A stretch of 50,846 bases of DNA from Amoeboaphelidium occidentale (taxonomy: Eukaryota; Aphelidiomycota; Aphelidea): assembly GCA_023515795.1 (NCBI GenBank), contig JALGPX010000008.1, positions 24,096-74,941 on the forward strand, read 5' to 3'. The notes below the pieces were generated by a model. That model searched no databases, had not been told where the DNA came from, and was given only the letters and a program-made list of their open reading frames with translations. Every line of letters starts with the position of its first letter. Within the stretch, counting starts at the first letter, position 1. A program made the translations under genes and the position numbers. Positions 1 to 7,537 of this stretch are shown here, one piece after another.

Positions 1-1155
1 GCATAGAGATAATTTCCTTCAACAAATATAGAAAAAATCATGTATATTCTGTAGTCCACTGCGGCGAAAGGATAGATGCTATCAATCGATACATCCCACA
101 TTCTTATCATTTTGTCTTCTCCGCCGCTAATCACATAATTCTTCCAAACTGCAAGACTCCTGAGCTTCTTGTTGAGCCCATCGCTTGCAGTCAACAACGA
201 TCCAGTGTTTGTATCCCACTGCGCAACTCTAGAGTCATAAGATCCCGTGAATAATCTGTTCGATCGGTAAACCATGCAAGATACGACATTTGAATGAAAA
301 TAAGGAAATTTCAAGAGAATGTTCCCATTAATGATGTCCCATTTGATGACTCTTTTGTCTTCTCCGGCGGAATATAGCACTCCGTCATGGACAGCGATCG
401 TTTGAACCCAAGTTATGTGAAAACTGAATTGTCTTATCATTTCGCCGGTTGAAACGTTCCAAGATATTATGGTTGTATCACTAGAACCAGAAAATAGCAT
501 GTCTCCATACAAATACAGAGTGTATACCAGACCCGAATGTCCATAGAATTCCAGTTCTACTTCGCCAGTGGAAATCAAGTATTTCACCACATAGGGCTCA
601 ATTTGTTTCCCAACATACAAATAATCCCCACCAGCCACTGCGCTTCTCGAGAAACCATCGAGCCCTATGAGGCTTAGATATGCAAATCCGGTAATTACCT
701 ATGGTTCTAACAATTCTACCTGAGACAAGATCAATGTGCCGTAACTTGTTGTCGTTGCCGCCAGTAAACACTTGCTCATTCTGAAAGAAGACATGTCCTA
801 CTTGTGTTCCTTGTGATCGTAACCAAACCCTTGTCAATATCGATCCTGTTTCCAAACTCCAGACAATGATCATATCATCATAACCACCTGAGATCATCCT
901 GGAATCGTTGGTGATAACGAACGAAGTAACCAGTGACTGATGTCCCCTAAATGTTCTTTGTACATAAGAGCCCCATATGGTCTGTTGGACAATATCATTC
1001 GATGAAGATATTAGAATCGAGTCTCCATACAACCCTATTGAAAGAGCATTAGAAACGCTTTCCTGCAGCAGAAAGCTTTTTTCATGTTCCAAGCCAAAGA
1101 TCATGCTACCAAGCGTAGCTAGAAAGGTGATCGGGTTAAGCAGTCTGATTTTCAT
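1..1155 (-). CDS. WD40-repeat beta-propeller protein with signal peptide (partial, C-terminus outside window)
   Basis: The reading frame starts at the ATG at 1153-1155 with a hydrophobic leader (MKIRLLNPITFLATLGSMIF) that resembles a secretory signal peptide or N-terminal anchor. An intron at 665-698 (34 nt, GTAATT...ATAG) joins exon 699-1155 to exon 1-664. The spliced frame then stays open to the window edge, so the C-terminus is missing. At least five WD-type blades are visible, with strands such as GGYDDMIIVWSLETG, GSSDTTIISWNVSTG, GEDKRVIKWDIING, GSYDSRVAQWDTNTG and GGEDKMIRMWDV. WD40 propellers are protein-interaction scaffolds and are normally cytosolic or nuclear, so an N-terminal secretory signal is unusual. 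No enzymatic domain is visible in the part present, and the specific function is unknown. Fold confidence is high. The location call rests only on the leader. Confidence 0.8.
665..698 (-). other. 34-nt intron in WD40 gene
   Basis: GTAATT at the 5' end and ATAG at the 3' end. Removing it restores the WD-repeat frame, and without it the frame stops soon after. Its size is typical of the other introns in this window. Confidence 0.8.
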
Positions 1156-1346
1156 CGCAAGATCGTTGTTTAGCAAACAGAACCATGGCAAGCGACCAAA
1201 CAGTTGTGGACACAATACTACTAGCCCTGATTAAAAATTTATTTCTTTTGTCAAAAAGATGTCCAGCGCTTAGGATAACACTATTTTAAGGCGCATGCAA
1301 AAGTTGCTCTCATGCTTTCTTTCTGCAACAAAGATATGCTGCGAAA

Positions 1347-4300
1347 TCATTGCTGTAGAACTTCGCCAAGTAAGTCTAGAATTTGATATAGAAGTTCAGC
1401 ATTCAAATGCTTATTCTGAAGAGCCTCAAATATTCTTGTAGAACCTCTTTTAGCATTTGAACGTCCAACGACAGGCCCGATTAAATCTGGTACTAGGATG
1501 TGAAGTTTCCGGTATACATGAAATCTTGTTTTGTTCTTTTCTTCGCTGCTCCTCAAAACAGTGTTGCCAGAGTTCATCGATGAAAGCAGTTCTCTCCATC
1601 TTGCCAGAACGTTGACAAGATTTTCTTCTGAAAACATGCTTTTTACAGAATCGTAAATTTTGCGTTCAAGCTGTCCTCCTAAAACTTGTTGAATAATCCA
1701 TGTTGTAGCTTGTTTACGCCACCAATTGTTCTTTTCTTGTAGATCAAATATTTCTACGATCAAGTTCGAAAATGTTTCCGCTGAGAACTCAAGCTCGTTT
1801 AAATCCTGGTTCTGATTGTCGAACTTAATGCTTTCTTCTGGGTCTTCTACGCCATATGAAACAGGCTCCCCGAATGGCCCCACTATATTTAAACCGCTCC
1901 CAAATCTGAACAAACCATTCTTTAGACTCTTCATCAAGTCTCTGGGAAGATCCTTCAGACTCAATAAACTATTAACCAAAATGTTTCCTTTGGAATCGAA
2001 ATTTTGATCAGTACATAGGAAATTCCTGAATTCATCTGATTTGCAAATAGCGTCAATTTTAAGCAAACCATTCATGTATTTTTCCAAAGCCTTTCTTCTT
2101 TCCTCTCTGAACTCTAATTCTTTTGTTTGAGCTTGAATTGATGAGCCAGGCTTGTTGGTGGGAAGGCCATGCAGCAGCCGCTTACCAGGAAACTCAACAG
2201 AATTTAACTTGTTTCCAAAATGGGTTCGAAGTGCACGATTAAGGTTAAAGAACTCATTGTATCGCCTAGCAACAATCCAATTATGTCCACTTGCCTGCTG
2301 TTCAACCTGAATAATGTAAACCACGAAAGGTTTCTGATTTTCGGCGTCTTCACTCACAGCCCAAGATGGAATCGATAACAAAGTCTTCCCTTGCACGATG
2401 AAGTTGTCACTAAGCTGTAACTCTAGTTGCTTTTTCTGTGATAACAACGCAAGGCGCTCTTGTTCGTATTGCCATTTCATTTTGTTTAACAATTTCACTT
2501 CTTTCTGTTGGTTCTTGCTTTTGGGTACTGAATCAAATTTACTCTGCATGATCTCAAGAATAAGTTGATGTTGCTCATTTCTTTCAATCTGCTTCAAAAC
2601 ATCGTCATACTCAGCTTTTGTTGAGTTATTTAAATGAATATTCTGTGACTCTTCGGATTTTGTATCAGATAATTCTTCTTCGTTGATACCTTCTCTCGAA
2701 GATACATATTCATTCTCGCTCTCATCTTCAGAAAGGTCGCTATCAGCCGGAGCAGCAGAGACTGGCTCATTCGCATTCTTTTCCAGTAAAATGCTTTGAA
2801 AGGCTTTTTCGACTTGATATACTCTACTGTCATCAAGAATTCCATCTTGTTCATCATTAGGTAGAATGCTAATGAAAGACCCCGTTTCACTTGAAGTTCC
2901 AACCATGTGAGAGTTGATACTCTCTTGCTCGGCCACATTGCTGTTCACATTATCGCCAGTCGAAGGAGTAACTGTTACAATGACTGGAGGTCTAGCCGAC
3001 AAAGACTTTCCAGCGAGTAAATCTTTTCCAGCGTTAATAGGCGCTTTGACGGCGTTAGCAGTTATTGTGGCCAAACCTTTCAAAGGATTCATGACAGCTT
3101 TTCTAACAGGAGCCATAGATTCCATAAAAGTCCGCTTGGTTTGTAAAGAGTCCGAACCGACAGAAGTGACAGATATCTGTCTACTGTTCAAAGAAGCTAC
3201 ATACTTGAAGTAGGAGTCGGAATTACAAAAGCCTTCAAAATATCTCTCCTTCATACTTTCATGTGCAATGTTTTTGACATTGAACAGCATGACAAGACAT
3301 CCCAGAGAATCATCCAAGTTTTTTGCATTATCAACTGATCTAACAAAGTTTCTGGACATAATCAACAGCTCATTATGAAAAAGGTTTGGAGAATTAATAC
3401 ATAAGCTTTTCATAACAAGCAGATCATCTTTCAACTGTGCTTGAAAGTTTAAAAGCTTTTCCTCGCTTAAGAAGCTTGAATAATTTTTTAAAGATGGCAA
3501 GCTGATAGAAGATTCTCCCGTTATTCCTCGATAGTTTCCCAGAATAGCTTCTGCAGATAAGAAAAATTGTAAAATATCAAGCTTGTTTTCCCTATCCATG
3601 AACTCCCTGAAATATGATAAACCAGGCTCTTCAAGTAACGTGTCAAAATCCAATTCCGTTCTTTTGAGTGCATCAGTTGAAGCTTCTGCCCCACCCAGCT
3701 GCTGGATTTTCTTGTCGACTTGTTTAAGTGCAACATTAAGCCTGTTAACGTAACGGATCATGCTGCCATTTTTCGCATTGACGTGAGCTTTCCTCCGGCT
3801 GATTTCAATCAGCAATGCATGCCTAATTCGCCGTGCTTCAAATAGATTATCGCAAGTGCTAATTCCTTTCAAGTATTCATCAAATGAAGGAGGTTTGTTC
3901 TTTTCATTCGAATCATCCTGAAAGGGTTTTTCCAAAGCTTCTCTCATTTTGTGAACCATTCTCTGTTCTTGAATTGCTTCTGTTGCTGACTCGTCAATCC
4001 ATTGATTCCAATAATCAGGATCGCTAAGCATTTCAATTAATGGATAAAGCAGTAAACCAGCAACTATTTCTCGCACCAACGGTTTAGCTAATCTAGAGTT
4101 ATACTCTTTTTCTGCCATAAGCCACGGTAGGCATTTATCAACAAATTGCCTCAAATACACCAGCTCGCTGCTTTTTGTGTTTCCGGAAGCCGCAGCACCA
4201 AGCAATGCAGGATGAAGTTTTCCTTGTTTGAACATTCCTGCAACCATCAGGTTCAGCTCTTCACTCTGAGTCAGAGTCTTTCTTCCTTTCTGGGATATCT

Positions 4301-4991
4301 TTAGGGAGGCCTTCTTAAATTCGTGCAAATGCTTCGTGAGTAGCGGCAATACTTTAGAAGATATCAATGGAACCCAATCTTGAATAGCACTAACACGGTT
4401 CTTTAGTTGAAGGAACGCATAGCGTATCGAATAGTCGACAACATCAACAAATTTTGACGGTGGCTGCGTTAGAGGCCTCTCAATATCACCCAAATATTCC
4501 ACGACGATTTTGTGATATTTCGACAACATTTTCGACTTTGCGTCATTATTAGGCTTCTTTGGCTGGTACGGATTTGTCGGAGGAATAGCGATCAGCGGGA
4601 GGTACCACGACATGATGAACTGCTGAATGACAACGTCCAGTAGAACACTCAATTCGGCCTGAACAGCGGAACTGGAATGGAATTCAGATAACGAGATCAA
4701 ATTCCTCCGTTCTACGCTTTCCACCAGAGCATCTTTCCTTTGCTGCAAGTCTTTAGGGTCAAAGCCTTTAGGGCGGTAATCCAATGCTGAAATATCATTA
4801 TCAAATCGACGGTTCAAAACTACAAGCCCAACAAGCAGCGCAACTGAATATCCACACAATAGCATCAGCCCCTTCATAAAAGAAAACGAAAACACATATA
4901 AAATACTAATAATAGCGAATAGGCAAATCGCAGCAAAGCCCAACAGAGTGAGAATGAACGCAAGCAAAATCGCTTGATGTTCAATTTTCAT
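1347..4991 (-). CDS. Sorting nexin of the Mdm1/SNX13/SNX14/SNX25 type (PXA-RGS-PX-Nexin_C)
   Basis: Encodes 1214 residues from the ATG at 4989-4991 (MKIEHQAILL). Two hydrophobic segments near residues 5-65 anchor the protein, probably in the ER. A PXA domain follows at about 100-330, an RGS-like domain at about 455-590 (core LSYFREFMDRENKLDILQFF), an acidic linker at about 700-850, a PX domain at about 865-1000 (IVARRYNEFFNLNRALRTHF, phosphoinositide-binding) and a C-terminal Nexin_C domain at about 1095-1205. This order and length match the family of yeast Mdm1 and animal SNX13/14/25, which tether the ER to the vacuole/lysosome and to lipid droplets. No intron is needed. The gene is co-oriented with the photolyase upstream, about 50 bp away. 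The family call is secure. The exact orthologue among SNX13/14/25 is not resolved. Confidence 0.92.
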   Translation of the reverse strand: MKIEHQAILLAFILTLLGFAAICLFAIISILYVFSFSFMKGLMLLCGYSVALLVGLVVLNRRFDNDISALDYRPKGFDPKDLQQRKDALVESVERRNLISLSEFHSSSAVQAELSVLLDVVIQQFIMSWYLPLIAIPPTNPYQPKKPNNDAKSKMLSKYHKIVVEYLGDIERPLTQPPSKFVDVVDYSIRYAFLQLKNRVSAIQDWVPLISSKVLPLLTKHLHEFKKASLKISQKGRKTLTQSEELNLMVAGMFKQGKLHPALLGAAASGNTKSSELVYLRQFVDKCLPWLMAEKEYNSRLAKPLVREIVAGLLLYPLIEMLSDPDYWNQWIDESATEAIQEQRMVHKMREALEKPFQDDSNEKNKPPSFDEYLKGISTCDNLFEARRIRHALLIEISRRKAHVNAKNGSMIRYVNRLNVALKQVDKKIQQLGGAEASTDALKRTELDFDTLLEEPGLSYFREFMDRENKLDILQFFLSAEAILGNYRGITGESSISLPSLKNYSSFLSEEKLLNFQAQLKDDLLVMKSLCINSPNLFHNELLIMSRNFVRSVDNAKNLDDSLGCLVMLFNVKNIAHESMKERYFEGFCNSDSYFKYVASLNSRQISVTSVGSDSLQTKRTFMESMAPVRKAVMNPLKGLATITANAVKAPINAGKDLLAGKSLSARPPVIVTVTPSTGDNVNSNVAEQESINSHMVGTSSETGSFISILPNDEQDGILDDSRVYQVEKAFQSILLEKNANEPVSAAPADSDLSEDESENEYVSSREGINEEELSDTKSEESQNIHLNNSTKAEYDDVLKQIERNEQHQLILEIMQSKFDSVPKSKNQQKEVKLLNKMKWQYEQERLALLSQKKQLELQLSDNFIVQGKTLLSIPSWAVSEDAENQKPFVVYIIQVEQQASGHNWIVARRYNEFFNLNRALRTHFGNKLNSVEFPGKRLLHGLPTNKPGSSIQAQTKELEFREERRKALEKYMNGLLKIDAICKSDEFRNFLCTDQNFDSKGNILVNSLLSLKDLPRDLMKSLKNGLFRFGSGLNIVGPFGEPVSYGVEDPEESIKFDNQNQDLNELEFSAETFSNLIVEIFDLQEKNNWWRKQATTWIIQQVLGGQLERKIYDSVKSMFSEENLVNVLARWRELLSSMNSGNTVLRSSEEKNKTRFHVYRKLHILVPDLIGPVVGRSNAKRGSTRIFEALQNKHLNAELLYQILDLLGEVLQQ

Positions 4992-5041
4992 CGCGCTCAA
5001 GAAAACAGTCACAGCAAAATTGTATCAAACAGAAGAGATAT

Positions 5042-6631
5042 CTATTTCTGTATCTTTCTCTTCTTGTTTCCAATCGGAGGCATATCAGAATCATCACTCT
5101 TGTATTCCGAAGCTGCATCTTCCTTTGGAGCCTTAAGGCTAGCAAAAGCATCAATAGCTGGCTTACGAGCAGACTCATGTTCAACAATACGAGCAGGATA
5201 CTTCAATTTTGAAAATTCTGACTTGGGCATTGCGGAAGGATCGTGAATGAACTTTTTAGGAACCTTCTCTAACTCCCGAACCCATTTCCTAATAAATTTA
5301 CCCTCAGGATCGTATTTTTGAGATTGCAAAAGTGGATTAAATACCCTAAAGTACGGCTGGGAGTCAGTGCCTGTTGAAGCAGCCCATTGCCATCCTCCAT
5401 TATTGGAAGCAAAGTCATGATCAATCAAGTTCAGACTGAAATACTCTTCTCCGTGTTGCCAACTGATCAAAAGATGCTTAGTTAAGAACGATGCAACAAT
5501 CATTCTTAGCCTATTATGCATCCACCCTGTAGCATTCAGTTGTCTCATCCCGGCATCAACAATGGGATACCCCGTTTTGCCTTCTTTCCATGCTTTAAGC
5601 TGTTCTTCATCGAACAACCATGGAACATTAATAGTTTCCATCTTAAAAGGTTTATCCTTACAAACACGCGGAAAGCAAAACAGAATTGACTTATAAAAGT
5701 CTCTCCAAATAATTTCTTGGATCCAAGTTACAGCACCAAGATTGCCAGTGTCTAAATGCCCATGATTAGCTTCCATGGCTTTAACAACGCAGTATTTCGC
5801 AGATAAAACACCACTAGCAAGATATGGCGACAATGAACTGGTACCATCAATACTTGGAATATCACGATCAACTTTATAATTCTTGATCCTTTTATCTGCA
5901 AAATTCTTTAACTTCTCAAATGCGACAGGTTCGCCAGCAGGATAAGACTTCTTCATATATTGCTTCTTCTCAGTGTCAAGCTCAAAACCAGAAACTGAAT
6001 CAGGAACCTGCGATGGTTGCAATTTCAAAGCGTCTGCATGAAACGATGTTTGCAAAGCCAAAAAAGCTTGCTTGAACTTTTCAGGATCGTGAACATTCAA
6101 GTACAAATCTTTCCTGTTGCGTACCAGTTCAAACCAGGACTTTTTGAAGAAGGAGTAAACCGAGTACGGATTACCACTTGCGCTCTTCAACAAACCAGGC
6201 GGAACAACAACTTGATCATCAGACCTGAACACCAAAACACCGCGCTCCCTCGTCTGCAGCTGCCCTTCAATGCGCAAATCCCTTTTAGTTTCATGAACTT
6301 CATATTCATTAGAAAAGTACAACTTCTTTACGCCATACGTTGAAACCAGTCGAAGCAGAACAGCATCAACTTCCCGTGGCTTCTCAATAGACTCAATGAT
6401 CAACGGAACTTTGAAATCTATCCATAATTTATCAGAAAGAGTCTTCAAATTTCTCAGGATGAAATCTATCTTGACAGCGCTGACTTTGTGTCTTGTGAAA
6501 TCCGACGGAGAAAGAACATACAATGCGATTACCGGTAGGCGATCCTTAACAGCAGCCTCCAAAGCTTTGAAAAATGAAGGATTATCAAAAGTTCTCAAGT
6601 CAGTACGGAACCACACAAGAATGGAGTTCAT
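5042..6631 (-). CDS. PHR1: Deoxyribodipyrimidine photolyase (class I CPD photolyase / cryptochrome family)
   Basis: Encodes 529 residues without an intron. The N-terminal photolyase domain begins NSILVWFRTDLRTFDNPS and contains ALYVLSPSDFTRHKVSAVK, typical of fungal Phr1-type enzymes that bind an antenna chromophore there. The FAD-binding helical domain includes DAGMRQLNATGWMHNRLRMI and the signature GGWQWAASTGTDSQPYFRVF, which lines the FAD/DNA lesion pocket. The protein repairs cyclobutane pyrimidine dimers in DNA using blue/near-UV light. The lysine-rich C-terminal tail (NKKRKIQK) could be a nuclear localisation signal. A TGACGTCA element lies about 57 bp upstream of the start codon. The class I CPD call rests on motif similarity. 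A related cryptochrome function cannot be excluded. Confidence 0.93.
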   Translation of the reverse strand: MNSILVWFRTDLRTFDNPSFFKALEAAVKDRLPVIALYVLSPSDFTRHKVSAVKIDFILRNLKTLSDKLWIDFKVPLIIESIEKPREVDAVLLRLVSTYGVKKLYFSNEYEVHETKRDLRIEGQLQTRERGVLVFRSDDQVVVPPGLLKSASGNPYSVYSFFKKSWFELVRNRKDLYLNVHDPEKFKQAFLALQTSFHADALKLQPSQVPDSVSGFELDTEKKQYMKKSYPAGEPVAFEKLKNFADKRIKNYKVDRDIPSIDGTSSLSPYLASGVLSAKYCVVKAMEANHGHLDTGNLGAVTWIQEIIWRDFYKSILFCFPRVCKDKPFKMETINVPWLFDEEQLKAWKEGKTGYPIVDAGMRQLNATGWMHNRLRMIVASFLTKHLLISWQHGEEYFSLNLIDHDFASNNGGWQWAASTGTDSQPYFRVFNPLLQSQKYDPEGKFIRKWVRELEKVPKKFIHDPSAMPKSEFSKLKYPARIVEHESARKPAIDAFASLKAPKEDAASEYKSDDSDMPPIGNKKRKIQK

Positions 6632-6801
6632 TTCTAAGCGGAAGAAATTGTGCGAGTTTGTTGCTCAGCTGGAATTTAAAGTTGATATGACGTCAATCGA
6701 AGTGACTCAAAAATCGCGGTTTCAAAAGTCTGAACGGAAAATTTTGCTCGCGCTCCACGCTGTCGTAGGGTTGTTTCAGCCCGTTTTAATTTCAACTGGA
6801 G
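6632..6801. promoter_or_regulatory. Divergent promoter with CRE palindrome and AAATCGCGGTTTC motif
   Basis: This 170-bp region separates the photolyase start (6631, minus) from the secreted protein start (6802, plus). It contains the perfect palindrome TGACGTCA at 6688-6695, the binding site of ATF/CREB-type bZIP factors. About 20 bp further on is AAATCGCGGTTTC at 6711-6723, which recurs in other promoters of this window. That these sites act is inference from sequence and position. Confidence 0.5.
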
Positions 6802-7527
6802 ATGTTGTTTCAAGCTGTTTGGTATCTTTTGGCGTTAAGTTTAATGTCAGCAATTGCAGCTTCTGTTGGTGAGTACACTGAAATCCCAACATTTCGTAAA
6901 ACTCCTATTGAAATTGAGCGTACTCCTAATGGTTGGTCGTACACTGTTGAAACTGATCGCGATGATGTCTTGCTGAAGCTTGAGGCACAAAACACGTCTG
7001 AGATCATGCAAATCAATGGAATGACGCTCGCAAAGAAGAATTCGGAGTATTTCATTACAGCAGATTCAAAATTGGTTTATGGTTCAATTCGTGCACATAA
7101 TTATTATTCGTTCTCGATTGTTTCAAGTGGATCGTTTCGTGTCTATGCTGGCGAGAAAACTGCGATTGCTTCAGGAATCCAGGCGATGCCACATGTTCAA
7201 TTTGTTTATTCCGTTAATGGGTTGGAAGGCCGTATATCAGTTACTGGTGTCCCATACATTGCAGCTGGAGAGATTGTTTGGATGTTTCAACCAGAGACTG
7301 AAATTGAAAACTGTTCGCCTGCATGCACTGAAAACACACAAAAAGGCCAAGTTTCTTTCGAATTGAAGAATGTCAGAAGAAGCATTGATTTGACCTTCAA
7401 CTTTAAGCAAAACTCCTTTGCACAAGTAATTAATCCAAAAATTCAGTACAGTGATATAGTTCCTCCAACAAAGTTCGATAAGGAAATTCTGATTTATCCC
7501 GAGAACATTGAACAGCATGTTGAATAA
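6802..7527 (+). CDS. Secreted or lumenal protein of unknown function
   Basis: Encodes 241 residues. It opens with a clear signal-peptide-like leader (MLFQAVWYLLALSLMSAIAA) followed by a beta-rich, polar body. NTS at about residue 55 is a candidate N-glycosylation site, and two cysteines lie close together in ENCSPACTEN (about 169-178). There is no C-terminal hydrophobic anchor. I considered the ER membrane complex subunit EMC7, because of the leader and a beta-sandwich-like pattern, but it lacks the EMC7 core and transmembrane segment. I do not recognise the family. It is divergent from the photolyase and its stop lies 10 bp from the NRDE2 stop. Confidence 0.7.
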   Translation: MLFQAVWYLLALSLMSAIAASVGEYTEIPTFRKTPIEIERTPNGWSYTVETDRDDVLLKLEAQNTSEIMQINGMTLAKKNSEYFITADSKLVYGSIRAHNYYSFSIVSSGSFRVYAGEKTAIASGIQAMPHVQFVYSVNGLEGRISVTGVPYIAAGEIVWMFQPETEIENCSPACTENTQKGQVSFELKNVRRSIDLTFNFKQNSFAQVINPKIQYSDIVPPTKFDKEILIYPENIEQHVE

Positions 7528-7537
7528 ATCACTGTTT

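Noticed and set aside
6802-7527. EMC7 (ER membrane complex subunit 7)
   Set aside because: The core motif and the C-terminal transmembrane segment are missing.
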